Assembly (NCBI RefSeq): GCF_007988905.1
Contig: NZ_BJVA01000001.1
Location: forward strand, 248,001 to 312,000
Reading direction: 5' to 3'
DNA: 64,000 nt
Source: Gluconobacter kanchanaburiensis NBRC 103587
Lineage (GTDB): Bacteria > Pseudomonadota > Alphaproteobacteria > Acetobacterales > Acetobacteraceae
Position 1 is the first letter of the stretch. The number at the start of each line of letters is the position of its first letter. Positions 8,219 to 16,223 of this stretch are shown in pieces. The notes beneath the pieces were generated by a model that made no database searches, was not told the DNA's origin, and saw only the letters and a list, made by a program, of their open reading frames with translations. Position numbers and translations under genes: made by a program.

Positions 8219-9604
8219 TTATGGCGCTTCATGTGAGAAGCGCCATTTCCTGTTTTCGGCCAGGCCTTCCTGCATGGCCTGAAGACCCCGTTCAAGCAGG
8301 CTCTCCGGTGTTTCGTCGGCATTGGACTCACGCGAGACCAGTCCAAGCTGGAGCGGCAGGTGGACGGGGGGATCAATCAGGATGGGCACGCCATGGGCGG
8401 TCATCCGTTCCGCACGTTCCGCCGCAGCGAAGCGGTCTCCGCCATCCATCCACAAAGCGAACGTATTATTGCTGAGGCGGCCGATCGCATCTGTTGGACG
8501 CACGGCCTTGCGCAGAAGCGCCACGCACTGGCGGAGAGCCTGTTCACTGGCTTCAAAACCGCGGCTTTTCGACAGTTCCGTGAGGCCCGGGACGCGTGCA
8601 AGGATCAATGTGGCGGCCATGGCTTCCTGATCCAGCCTGCGGCAACGCCGTTCGATTTCCGCTTTCAGCCCGTTCCAGTTCAGCAGATTGGATGAAATGT
8701 CATAATCGGAATCGGTGAGGATCCGACGGTGAATTCCATCCAGTTCCCAGAAGCCCGCAAGGAGCGAGCAGGCTGTTTGGCAGAGTTGGCGTTCTGGCAC
8801 CGACCATGGGGCGTGACGCCACAGGACGAGACAGAGCTGCTGAAGGCTGCGGACGCTTTCCCGACAGATCAGGACATGGGAGTTGCCGGCTATGAACATG
8901 CTAATGCCGGGATCGAAATGTGTTGCGAGGACGCTCTCGATGTCAGGGGAGAGAGGTGACGAAACGAAGAGAGGGCTTTTCGGACTGCCCGTGTCGATAA
9001 GGGCTCCTTCAGCCCCGAGCGGGGTCACAAGGGCTTCCATGGCCGTGGCTGACGCCAGACGGGGAACGATTGCTTTGCGCAGGGCGGCCGTAACCTCTGC
9101 GAGTACGGACAGTCCGTCTGTATCCGGGAGCGGGTGAACGCCCGGCAGGTGTGATCCGGGGATGGGGGGACCCAGTTCGATTGAGGCTGAAGGGGAAACC
9201 GCTTTGAGGGTACCGCGTGCGCCGGTGACTCTGCCTTCATGATCGCTGAAGGGCGCGGCGGAGAGAATGGCAGTCAGAGAGGTTCCCTGCGGAGTCATGA
9301 TTTGTAGGAGAGTACCAACATGCGGGCGGAGGATGTCGACGCCTTCGCAAAAGGTGCTGAATGGATGTCCGATCAGCGGGGTTGTCGGTCCACCAAGCCA
9401 TGTATCCGGCGAGATCAGGATGATCCGTCCCTGAGTGTCGGTTTCGAAAATAAGGTCGACGGCCTGGTATAGCAGGGATCGCCAGCGCTCGCGGCTTTCC
9501 AGCGTCGACGCCAGCAGGTTCCGCAGTTCCTGCGGGCTTTCGTCGGACGTGGATCCGCTTGTGAGCTGGGACAGCAAGGTACGCATATCAGGCAAAGGCG
9601 ACAT
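8219..9604 (-). CDS. PAS sensor protein with degenerate GGDEF domain
   Basis: Soluble 461-residue signalling-type protein. Residues about 40-140 look like a PAS domain (LLYQAVDLIFETDTQGRI ... GARGTLKAVS). The middle part (150-290) has no recognised motif. Residues 300-461 follow the GGDEF fold: the TGLxNR element is reduced to NLLNWNGLKAEIERR. The position of the active-site GGDEF is occupied by SNNTF (RLSNNTFALW, residues 376-385). Catalytic and GTP-binding residues are therefore missing, and diguanylate cyclase activity is not expected; a sensor or c-di-GMP/GTP-binding role is speculative. No signal peptide or membrane helix is seen. ATG 9604 is used; ATG 9586 is possible. It is convergent with argB and divergent from dapD. 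Confidence 0.75.
   Translation of the reverse strand: MSPLPDMRTLLSQLTSGSTSDESPQELRNLLASTLESRERWRSLLYQAVDLIFETDTQGRIILISPDTWLGGPTTPLIGHPFSTFCEGVDILRPHVGTLLQIMTPQGTSLTAILSAAPFSDHEGRVTGARGTLKAVSPSASIELGPPIPGSHLPGVHPLPDTDGLSVLAEVTAALRKAIVPRLASATAMEALVTPLGAEGALIDTGSPKSPLFVSSPLSPDIESVLATHFDPGISMFIAGNSHVLICRESVRSLQQLCLVLWRHAPWSVPERQLCQTACSLLAGFWELDGIHRRILTDSDYDISSNLLNWNGLKAEIERRCRRLDQEAMAATLILARVPGLTELSKSRGFEASEQALRQCVALLRKAVRPTDAIGRLSNNTFALWMDGGDRFAAAERAERMTAHGVPILIDPPVHLPLQLGLVSRESNADETPESLLERGLQAMQEGLAENRKWRFSHEAP
8221..8256 (+). terminator. Candidate argB transcription terminator inside the 3' end of a convergent gene
   Basis: Perfect 10-bp stem (8221-8230 with 8237-8246, arms ATGGCGCTTC / GAAGCGCCAT) with a 6-base loop, followed by a weak T-rich tail ending in TTTT at 8256. 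It overlaps the last codons of the minus-strand PAS/GGDEF-like gene, so the same bases serve two functions. Rho-independent function is likely but the T tract is interrupted. Confidence 0.5.
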
Positions 9605-9728
9605 ATCCCGCAGAAAGCTCCTGGTCGGGGTGGCCGATAAAGGCTTACTGTCCTCTTAAGCAGGGTGGATTAAGAAGTCATTAACAACGCGGGTCGTCTG
9701 CTGCGGGTCATGACGGCATAAAGATGCG

Positions 9729-9757
9729 TTGACATGCTCCGCACGGAACCGCATGGT
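9729..9757 (+). promoter_or_regulatory. Candidate promoter of dapD-dapE
   Basis: TTGACA (9729-9734) followed after 17 bases by CATGGT (9752-9757; 3 of 6 matches). It lies 38 bases before the dapD start in the 190-base gap between dapD and the divergent PAS/GGDEF gene. The -35 is perfect and the -10 is poor. Confidence 0.4.
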
Positions 9758-9794
9758 CCGGCGGATTTCTGCTTCCTGTTACCGGACCGATCTG

Positions 9795-10625
9795 ATGCCG
9801 AATGCACCTCTTCGTACTGCCATCGAAGCTCTGTGGGAGCGCCGCACGACTCTCAGCGCCCGCACGGAAGGCGAAGATCGGGACGTCGTGGAGAAGGCCC
9901 TGTCCGCTCTGGATTCGGGAAGCCTTCGCGTTGCTGAGCCCACTACGGACGGGTGGGTTGTTCATGAGTGGCTGAAAAAGGCCGTCCTGCTGTCTTTCCG
10001 CCTGAATGATAGCCGCGTCATGGAGCGGGGTTGTGGTGGCGAGCCTGCTTTCGACAAGGTTCCTTTGAAGTTCGATGGCTGGGACCAGTTCCGTTTTGCC
10101 GAGGCCGGGTTCCGGGCGGTTCCGGGTGCGATCGTGCGTCGCTCCGCCTTTATCGCGCCGAATGTGGTGCTCATGCCGAGCTTCGTAAACGTGGGTGCCC
10201 GCGTGGACAGCGGAACCATGATCGATACATGGGCCACCGTCGGATCCTGCGCGCAGATTGGCAAGAACTGCCATATCAGCGGCGGCGCCGGTATCGGCGG
10301 CGTTCTGGAGCCGCTGCAGGCTGCACCTGTCATCATCGAGGATGACTGCTTCATCGGGGCGCGCTCCGAAGTGGCTGAGGGCGTTGTCGTGGAAAAGGGC
10401 TCCGTCCTGTCGATGGGTGTCTTCCTCGGGGCCTCCACGAAGATCGTGGACCGTTCAACGGGTGAAGTCTTTATGGGACGCGTTCCGGCGTATTCCGTCG
10501 TTGTGCCGGGTACGCTGCCCCCCAAAGAGCCGGGGATGCCGTCGCTGGCCTGTGCGGTCATCGTGAAGCGCGTGGACGAGCGGACACGCTCCAAGACATC
10601 GATCAACGATCTTCTGCGCGACTGA
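9795..10625 (+). CDS. dapD: 2,3,4,5-tetrahydropyridine-2,6-dicarboxylate N-succinyltransferase
   Basis: Succinylates tetrahydrodipicolinate in the succinylase branch of lysine/meso-diaminopimelate synthesis. From ATG 9795 ([17 protein letters not shown]) it is 276 residues, the usual family length (about 275). An N-terminal helical domain is followed by a hexapeptide beta-helix with the family block [20 protein letters not shown] and [12 protein letters not shown], and then ISINDLL-type ending [10 protein letters not shown]. Upstream in-frame codons give an unsupported extension. dapE starts 4 bases later. Confidence 0.97.
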   Translation: MPNAPLRTAIEALWERRTTLSARTEGEDRDVVEKALSALDSGSLRVAEPTTDGWVVHEWLKKAVLLSFRLNDSRVMERGCGGEPAFDKVPLKFDGWDQFRFAEAGFRAVPGAIVRRSAFIAPNVVLMPSFVNVGARVDSGTMIDTWATVGSCAQIGKNCHISGGAGIGGVLEPLQAAPVIIEDDCFIGARSEVAEGVVVEKGSVLSMGVFLGASTKIVDRSTGEVFMGRVPAYSVVVPGTLPPKEPGMPSLACAVIVKRVDERTRSKTSINDLLRD

Positions 10626-10629
10626 TCTG

Positions 10630-11775
10630 GTGTCGGGGCCGTCTCTGCCAATCGATCCTGTCGCACTGGCGCGGGATCTGCTGCGCTGTCCCTCCGTGAC
10701 GCCAGCCGATGGAGGCGCGCAGAGCCTTCTGGCAGATGTTTTGGAAGGGATGGGGTTTCGAACAGTCCATCTGCCTTTCGGGCCGGTGGAGGCTCCCACT
10801 CCGAATCTCTATGCCCGGTTGGGAGAAGGCCACCCGCTGCTCTGTTTTGCCGGGCATACCGATGTCGTGCCCCCGGGAGATGGCTGGGCGCATGATCCGT
10901 TTGCTGCCGAGATCCAGGACGACCGGCTTTATGGCCGGGGTATAGCGGACATGAAGGGGGGCGTTGCCTGCTTCGTGGCAGCCGTGGCGCGACGTCTGGA
11001 GCAGGGGCCGCTGAACGGTTCGATTGCCCTTCTCATCACGGGTGATGAAGAAGGCCCTGCCCATTTTGGTACAAAGCCGGTGATCGAGTGGCTCGCGGAG
11101 CGGAACGAGCTTCCGGATTTCTGTCTGCTGGGGGAGCCCACCAATCCCCAGGCGCTTGGGGATGTCATCAAAATCGGCCGACGCGGGAGCATGAATGCTG
11201 TCGTGACCGTGGCGGGCACTCAGGGGCATGTGGCCTATCCGCATCTGGCGGATAACCCTGTTCACCGGCTTCTGGCCGCTTTTTCCGAACTGACTGCGCC
11301 GGAACTGGATCAGGGGAGTGAATGGTTTGAGCCATCATCGCTTCAGGTGACGAGCATTGATGTCGGGAACATGGCGACCAATGTTATCCCGGGAGAGGCT
11401 GTCGGTCGGTTGAACATCCGCTTCAACGATCTGCACACGGGTACTGGCCTGACGCAGTGGATTGAGAACGTTGTGCAGCGTCATGCACCGCAGGCTGACG
11501 TGGCGGTGTCGGTCAGTGGTGAGGCGTTTCTGACGCAGCCGGGTCCGACTGTGGCGTGTCTGTCGGAAGCGGTCCGGACGGTGACGGGCCGGGTTCCCAA
11601 ACTTGATACAGGGGGCGGGACGTCAGATGCGCGATTTATTTCGCGTTACTGCGATGTCGCCGAATTCGGGCTCGTGGGTGCGACCATGCACAAGCGTGAC
11701 GAGCATGTGGAACTTCAGACGCTGGAAGATCTGACGCGGATCTATCTGGCGTTTATGGAAGGATACGGCGTGTGA
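10630..11775 (+). CDS. dapE: Succinyl-diaminopimelate desuccinylase
   Basis: Di-zinc M20-family hydrolase that releases succinate from N-succinyl-LL-2,6-diaminopimelate. The 381-residue protein has metal-binding AGHTDVVPPGDGW (His and the catalytic Asp), YGRGIADMKGG (bridging Asp), and TGDEEGPA with the catalytic Glu. The C-terminal LDTGGGTSDARFI and the metal His in GATMHKRDEHV are also present. It starts at GTG 10630, 4 bases after dapD, and its TGA overlaps the GTG of the next gene (GTGA). Pathway context with dapD is complete for these two steps. Confidence 0.97.
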   Translation: MSGPSLPIDPVALARDLLRCPSVTPADGGAQSLLADVLEGMGFRTVHLPFGPVEAPTPNLYARLGEGHPLLCFAGHTDVVPPGDGWAHDPFAAEIQDDRLYGRGIADMKGGVACFVAAVARRLEQGPLNGSIALLITGDEEGPAHFGTKPVIEWLAERNELPDFCLLGEPTNPQALGDVIKIGRRGSMNAVVTVAGTQGHVAYPHLADNPVHRLLAAFSELTAPELDQGSEWFEPSSLQVTSIDVGNMATNVIPGEAVGRLNIRFNDLHTGTGLTQWIENVVQRHAPQADVAVSVSGEAFLTQPGPTVACLSEAVRTVTGRVPKLDTGGGTSDARFISRYCDVAEFGLVGATMHKRDEHVELQTLEDLTRIYLAFMEGYGV

Positions 11776-12395
11776 CTTCCGGACGACCGGGTCCTTTTCC
11801 ACCGAATGGCAACATGGCCATTCCACTGGGCGTATGGCTGCTGGGACGGGGACGCTCCGAAGGGATCAGCTGCTTTGCCCCGGGTGCCGGAGCGCTCCTT
11901 GCCGCCCTGGCCCCCACGATCGCGCTTGCGGTTATCGGGGTATGGATGGCGTTCATGGTGCCGTCCTCCGAGCGTATCATGGGTCTGACACGGGCCGTGG
12001 TGCCGCTTGTCTGCACCTTGCTGCAGCTTGTCGTTTCAGAACTTTATGCCCGGATGCTGAACAGAACGGGGCTCTGGAGCCGCTATGCTACGGCGTCACT
12101 ATGGTGTGGATGGCTTCCGTTGGCGATGCTGATCGTGGCACAGGGAGTTCTTCACCTTGTTCTGCCCGGAACCGCGGTTTCCGATCAGGCGCTGGCCGGG
12201 CTTGCCTTTGGAGCCCAGCTCTACACGCTGTGGCTGACCTGGTATGTGACCCGGGTCGGGCTTGTGACAACGGGCTGGCAGGCGTTTGTCATGACAGCAT
12301 TACAGACCGCGCCTGTGGGAATACTTCTCTGGGTGCTTTGGCTTTTGCCACCACACTATAACGCCGTCGTGGATCTGCTCGGACTGTCGTCCTGA
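11772..12395 (+). CDS. Hypothetical polytopic membrane protein
   Basis: I do not recognise a family with confidence. The 207 residues contain about five hydrophobic segments (near 36-60, 72-88, 108-130, 142-160 and 172-192), small connecting loops and no signal peptide. It resembles Yip1-like membrane proteins in layout only. The GTG start overlaps the dapE stop by four bases, so it is co-transcribed and probably translationally coupled with dapE. It is convergent with truA, 20 bases away, and no clear terminator hairpin is visible between them. Confidence 0.75.
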   Translation: MTSGRPGPFPPNGNMAIPLGVWLLGRGRSEGISCFAPGAGALLAALAPTIALAVIGVWMAFMVPSSERIMGLTRAVVPLVCTLLQLVVSELYARMLNRTGLWSRYATASLWCGWLPLAMLIVAQGVLHLVLPGTAVSDQALAGLAFGAQLYTLWLTWYVTRVGLVTTGWQAFVMTALQTAPVGILLWVLWLLPPHYNAVVDLLGLSS

Positions 12396-12414
12396 ACGTG
12401 GAGTGGGATCGGAC

Positions 12415-13227
12415 TTAAGAACCCCTTCCGAACGGATTGTCGGGGTAGCCGACATCCATCAGGCACAGGCCTTCGGGAGGGGCGGTCTGTCCCGCTGCAC
12501 AGCGGTCCCGCGCTTCCAGAACGGCAATGATTTTTTCGACCGGCCAGAGGCCCGCGCCGATCATCATCAGGGTGCCCGCCATATTGCGGACCTGATGGTG
12601 TAGGAAGGAGCGCGCCTTCGTATCGATTAGGACAAGCTCGCCGTCACGCTGGACGTTCAGGACGTCCAGCGTGCGAACGGGGCTTCTGGCCTGACACGCG
12701 ACCGCGCGGAAGGACGTGAAATCATGAGGGCCGAGAAGATGGTTCGCGGCCTGCTGCATGAGATCCACATCCAGCGGGCGCTTGATGTGCCAGACGCGGT
12801 TTTCCATCAGGCCCGGGCGGGCGGGACGGTTGAGGATCGTGTAGCGGTAGCTGCGCCATGTCGCGGAGAAGCGAGCATTCCACTCTGGCCCGACCTTTAC
12901 CGTTTCCAGAACGACAACGCGGTGCGGCTTGAGATGATATCCCATGCCGTCGCGGATCTGCCGGGCGTCGATCGGTGCGTCATCCGGGAAATCGAGATGG
13001 ATGACCATGCCGGCCGCGTGAACGCCGGCATCCGTGCGCCCGGCAGTGATGCTGGGGACGGGACGGTTGCGGACCAGTTTCGAGGCGGCGGCTTCGATCA
13101 GGCTCTGAATGGAGGGGCCGTCACTTTGTTTCTGCCAGCCGAGATAGCCAGTGCCGTCATATTCGATGCGTAAGGCCCAGCGGTTCAGGCCGGAAGGCTC
13201 CTGGACCGGAGCCTGCGCGTCAGACAA
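12415..13227 (-). CDS. truA: tRNA pseudouridine(38-40) synthase TruA
   Basis: Modifies uridines 38-40 in the anticodon arm of many tRNAs. The 270-residue protein carries the N-terminal RIEYDGTGYLGWQKQ, the catalytic aspartate in TAGRTDAGVHA, the FHARFSA-equivalent WNARFSATWRSYRY, and SFLHHQVRNMAG near the C-terminus. Its ATG lies inside the last codons of fmt (8-base overlap, 13220-13227), so the def-fmt-truA order on this strand is a tightly packed unit transcribed from def towards truA. Confidence 0.97.
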   Translation of the reverse strand: MSDAQAPVQEPSGLNRWALRIEYDGTGYLGWQKQSDGPSIQSLIEAAASKLVRNRPVPSITAGRTDAGVHAAGMVIHLDFPDDAPIDARQIRDGMGYHLKPHRVVVLETVKVGPEWNARFSATWRSYRYTILNRPARPGLMENRVWHIKRPLDVDLMQQAANHLLGPHDFTSFRAVACQARSPVRTLDVLNVQRDGELVLIDTKARSFLHHQVRNMAGTLMMIGAGLWPVEKIIAVLEARDRCAAGQTAPPEGLCLMDVGYPDNPFGRGS

Positions 13228-14134
13228 GGAGTGTCCCTTTCGGCACGGGCTGACCGCGCAGGAAATCTGCGGCGGATATCATGCTGCGTCCGGGTTTCTG
13301 AACGCGCTCGATGCGAATCGCACCGGTGCCACAAGCGATCGTCAGCGCGTCGTCGATCGTAGTGCCGGGGGAGATGGCAGCAGCAGTACCCGGAAGTGGG
13401 GTAGCTGTGCCGATTTTCAGCACGACACCATCGAGCGTCGTGAACGCACCGGGCCAGGGCGTGAGACCACGGATCTGCCGGTCGATCTCGGTGGCGCTGC
13501 GTCTCCAGTCGATACGGCCATCTTCGCGTGTCAGGCGTTCGGCGTAGGTGACGCCTTCTGAGGGTTGCGGAACCGGCGTCGGGTGTTCAGCCAGCGCACG
13601 AACGACCAGCCGGCCACCGATTTCTGACAGACGGTCATGCAGTGTGCTGGCGGTATCGGTCGCGCTGATGGGCGTGGCCTCCTCCAGCAGCACTGCGCCG
13701 GTATCGAGACCTTCATCCATCTGCATGATGGAGACGCCGCTCTGGCTGTCTCCGGCAAGAATAGCGGACTGGATGGGGGAGGCGCCACGCCAGCGGGGCA
13801 GAAGGCTCGCATGGATGTTCAGGCAGCCCAGACGCGGGGCGTCGAGCATCTCTTTGGGTAGAATGAGACCATAGGCGGCGACCACGGCGGCATCGGCATT
13901 CAGGGCGGCGAAAGCTGCGTGCTCCGCCGTGTCGCGGCGGACGCGCGAGGGGGTTCGTACTTCGATCCCGGCGGCCTCTGCGGCTTCATGAACCGGCGAG
14001 CGACGGAGCGCCTTGCCCCGACCTGCCGGACGCGGCGGCTGCGTATAGACCGCGACAACGTCGTGACCGGCGGCAAGCAGGGCGTGCAACGCCGACACTG
14101 AGAAGTCCGGTGTTCCCATGAAGATCAGCCGCAT
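13220..14134 (-). CDS. fmt: Methionyl-tRNA formyltransferase
   Basis: Formylates initiator Met-tRNA with 10-formyl-THF. The 304-residue protein begins MRLIFMGTPDFSVSAL, with the formyltransferase signature LNIHASLLPRWRGASPIQ (catalytic Asn/His and the SLLP loop) and the downstream Asp in MDEGLDTGAVL. The C-terminal OB-fold tRNA-binding domain starts about residue 205 (GRIDWRRSATEIDRQIRGL). def lies 6 bases upstream. The pair acts at the two ends of N-formylmethionine metabolism. Confidence 0.97.
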   Translation of the reverse strand: MRLIFMGTPDFSVSALHALLAAGHDVVAVYTQPPRPAGRGKALRRSPVHEAAEAAGIEVRTPSRVRRDTAEHAAFAALNADAAVVAAYGLILPKEMLDAPRLGCLNIHASLLPRWRGASPIQSAILAGDSQSGVSIMQMDEGLDTGAVLLEEATPISATDTASTLHDRLSEIGGRLVVRALAEHPTPVPQPSEGVTYAERLTREDGRIDWRRSATEIDRQIRGLTPWPGAFTTLDGVVLKIGTATPLPGTAAAISPGTTIDDALTIACGTGAIRIERVQKPGRSMISAADFLRGQPVPKGTLLV

Positions 14135-14140
14135 CGGAGA

Positions 14141-14695
14141 TCAGCGCCTTCCGAGTTTCTGCTCTTTGGCGAGGCGGCGCATGATTATGTTGCGCTTGAG
14201 AGTCGAGAGGTGGTCGACGAACAGGATGCCATCAAGATGGTCCATCTCGTGCTGGATGCAGGTGGCGAGCAGGCCGGACGCATCACGCTCGATCGTTTCG
14301 CCCGCGAGGTTGCGGTAGCGCACGCGGATCGATTCGGGGCGAACGACTTCGGCATACTGGTTCGGCAGGGAAAGACAGCCTTCCTCGCGCGCGGCCATCT
14401 GCTCGGCTTCCGTAACGATTTCCGGATTGATCAGAAGCATGGGCTCTCGCGGGGCATCCTCTTCGGCTACGTCCACCAGAGCAAAGCGCATGCCCAGACC
14501 GACCTGCGGCGCGGCCAGTCCGATACCGGGAGCCTTGTACATCGCGGAAAACATGCCCGGAAGCTGGTCGCGGATGAAGGCGATATCCTCGGGACGAACC
14601 TCGCGGGCGACCTCCCGCAGGACAGGTTGGGGGGCGATCAGGATCGGGGTGGGGGGCACATCGTCGATGCCAGACAGGAAATCGAATTCGCTCAT
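14141..14695 (-). CDS. def: Peptide deformylase
   Basis: Fe(II)/metal enzyme that removes the formyl group from nascent N-termini. All three PDF motifs are intact: GIGLAAPQVG (motif 1), EGCLSLP (motif 2, metal Cys) and HEMDHLDG (motif 3, metal His residues and catalytic Glu). From ATG 14695 (MSEFDFLSGIDDVPP) it has 184 residues. A longer frame to 14737 adds 14 residues with no support. It is the first gene of the def-fmt-truA run; hsp20 diverges from it, leaving a 214-base gap. Confidence 0.97.
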   Translation of the reverse strand: MSEFDFLSGIDDVPPTPILIAPQPVLREVAREVRPEDIAFIRDQLPGMFSAMYKAPGIGLAAPQVGLGMRFALVDVAEEDAPREPMLLINPEIVTEAEQMAAREEGCLSLPNQYAEVVRPESIRVRYRNLAGETIERDASGLLATCIQHEMDHLDGILFVDHLSTLKRNIIMRRLAKEQKLGRR

Positions 14696-14806
14696 GTCCT
14701 GCGATGTAGCGAGGGCGGGCGCCAAATGCCAGTGCAAATCCCTGCCCGGATCGCGGCCTTGCAGTACGGCGACAGGGAGGTTCCGTGCGCTTCGGAAATG
14801 GCGGAA

Positions 14807-14834
14807 CTTGCATCCGGAGGGGAAGGCACCATAT
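14807..14834 (+). promoter_or_regulatory. Sigma-32 (RpoH)-like heat-shock promoter of hsp20
   Basis: CTTGCA (14807-14812), 14-base spacer, then CACCATAT (14827-14834). This compares well with the RpoH pattern CTTGAA-N13-15-CCCCATNT: one mismatch in the -35 hexamer and one in the -10. It is placed 75 bases before the start codon of a small heat-shock gene, which makes the call plausible. Confidence 0.55.
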
Positions 14835-14909
14835 TCTGACCGGATCGGTTGCCGCTGGAAGGGGCCGGTTTTCTTTGTATGTCTCGCTCATGGAGGAGGC
14901 TTTAGCCCT

Positions 14910-15422
14910 ATGTCCGGTCGTCTGTTCACGTCCCCGATGTTTCTCGGTTTCGATCACCTCGAGCAGATGCTCGAGCGTGCGGCCAAATCGACGTCTGACG
15001 GGTATCCTCCCTATAATATCGAGCAGCTCAGCTCCACGGCCCTGCGGATTACGCTGGCGGTGGCGGGGTTTGTCATGGATGACCTTCAGATCACGCAGGA
15101 AGACAACCAGCTCGTGATCCGCGGCCGTCAGGCGGATGACAGTCAGGGGCGCATTTTCCTTCATCGTGGCATTGCCGCGCGCCAGTTTCACAAGGCTTTC
15201 GTGCTGGCGGAAGGAATCGAAATCGGCGGCGCCTGGCTTGATAATGGCCTGCTGCATATCGATCTTCATCGTCCCGAGCCTGAAGTGCGCGTGAAACGGA
15301 TCGCTATTTCGCAGGGACGGCGCGGCCCCATGCCGGGGCCTGCCGTTCACCATGAGGCAGTGCCGCCTGTGGTGAAAACCCGCAGGACCATCCGGCCCGC
15401 GCGCGATCTCGATGAAGAATAG
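14910..15422 (+). CDS. Small heat-shock protein of the Hsp20/alpha-crystallin family
   Basis: ATP-independent chaperone that holds unfolding proteins. From ATG 14910 (MSGRLFTSPMFLGFDHLEQM) it has 170 residues: a short N-terminal arm, an alpha-crystallin domain about residues 35-125 (ALRITLAVAGFVMDDLQI ... QLVIRGRQ ... LHIDLHRPEP) and a basic C-terminal tail. The N-terminal FDHLEQMLE matches the HspA/IbpA class of alphaproteobacteria. GGAGGAGG at 14892-14899 is a strong ribosome binding site about 10 bases before this ATG, so the long upstream extension of the frame is rejected. An RpoH-like promoter precedes it and a DUF1150 gene follows, a standard pairing. Confidence 0.93.
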   Translation: MSGRLFTSPMFLGFDHLEQMLERAAKSTSDGYPPYNIEQLSSTALRITLAVAGFVMDDLQITQEDNQLVIRGRQADDSQGRIFLHRGIAARQFHKAFVLAEGIEIGGAWLDNGLLHIDLHRPEPEVRVKRIAISQGRRGPMPGPAVHHEAVPPVVKTRRTIRPARDLDEE

Positions 15423-15511
15423 CGTTCCGCGCGTTCTTCCGAACCCGATTTTGCTGACATGTCTCTCTGCCCGCACGGTATCAGCCGCGACGGCATGTAA
15501 AGGAACCTGAG

Positions 15512-15763
15512 TTGAACAATCCCTTCGAAAACGGTGATCGTTCTGATGAAAAACTGCCTGCGGATCTGCGGCGCATTACCGGACCGCAGCTTCTGACGCT
15601 GGGGATGTCCCATCTCGCCTATGTCAAATCTGTCATGCATGACGGCGAGATGGTCGTCGCGATTCACGCGGCCGATGGCACGCCCATGGCGGTCGCGGAA
15701 GACGAGGAAAGCGCCCTTGATGCGATCCTTGAGCATGAGATGATCCCGACCCTGCTCCAGTAA
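15512..15763 (+). CDS. DUF1150 family protein
   Basis: Small acidic protein of 83 residues (LTLGMSHLAYVKSV ... AIHAADGTPMAVAEDEESAL) matching the DUF1150 family, whose members sit directly behind hsp20 in many alphaproteobacteria. Function unknown; the context suggests stress response. It starts at TTG 15512 with AAAGGAAC upstream as ribosome binding site; no ATG or GTG occurs early in the frame. It lies 89 bases after hsp20 and 23 bases before the RidA gene, probably one transcript. Confidence 0.88.
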   Translation: MNNPFENGDRSDEKLPADLRRITGPQLLTLGMSHLAYVKSVMHDGEMVVAIHAADGTPMAVAEDEESALDAILEHEMIPTLLQ

Positions 15764-15786
15764 ATCCAGCCAGAAAGTCCACGCCC

Positions 15787-16149
15787 GTGAGCAAGAACGC
15801 CGATATTTCCCGTCACCTCGAAGAAGAGCGCCTTGCGGGCGTGGTCGTCCATAACGGGCTAGCCTATCTGGCAGGTCAGGTTGCGGATGATGCAAGTCTC
15901 GATACGGAAGGGCAGACGGTCGATATTCTGCGTCAGATTGATGCGCTTCTGGCCTCTCTGGGAACGGATAAAAGCCGGATTTTGTCGGTGCAGATCTTCC
16001 TGACGGATATCGGGGAAATCGGTGCGATGAACCGGGCCTGGGATGCGTGGCTGGATCCGGCGAGCAAGCCAGCACGTGCTACGGTTGAGGCAAAGCTGGC
16101 CGTGCCGGAATGGCGTGTCGAGATGACAGCGATTGCTGCGTTGAAATAA
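15787..16149 (+). CDS. RidA/YjgF family protein
   Basis: Member of the Rid family (120 residues). RidA proteins hydrolyse reactive enamine/imine intermediates made by PLP enzymes. It has LVVHNGLAYLAGQV-type N-terminal strands (VVVHNGLAYLAGQVADD), the QTVDILRQIDALLASLGTD helix, and PARATVEAKLAVPEWRVEM, where the arginine of PARAT corresponds to the conserved substrate-carboxylate-binding Arg. It starts at GTG 15787. It is distinct from classic RidA in lacking the GPYSQA-type N-terminus, and fits the YjgH/Rid2-like subgroup better. A strong terminator follows. Confidence 0.88.
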   Translation: MSKNADISRHLEEERLAGVVVHNGLAYLAGQVADDASLDTEGQTVDILRQIDALLASLGTDKSRILSVQIFLTDIGEIGAMNRAWDAWLDPASKPARATVEAKLAVPEWRVEMTAIAALK

Positions 16150-16174
16150 GGGCCTGCTCCTGGAGCACTGAAAA

Positions 16175-16205
16175 GCCGTCTTTCGATCGGGAAGGCGGTT
16201 TTTTT
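16175..16205 (+). terminator. Rho-independent terminator between RidA gene and pabC
   Basis: Stem GCCGTCTT (16175-16182) with AAGGCGGT (16192-16199), two G-U pairs, followed by a run of seven T (16199-16205). An AAAA tract before the stem lets it also work for the convergent pabC gene on the minus strand. Confidence 0.8.
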
Positions 16206-16223
16206 GTGCCGATACGGCCCGGT

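Noticed and set aside
14835-14909. ROSE-type RNA thermometer in the hsp20 leader
   Set aside because: The strong GGAGGAGG ribosome binding site has no evident complementary anti-Shine-Dalgarno stretch in the leader.
14283-15476. Long minus-strand frame across def and hsp20
   Set aside because: Overlaps two well-supported genes in other frames and has no recognisable protein features.
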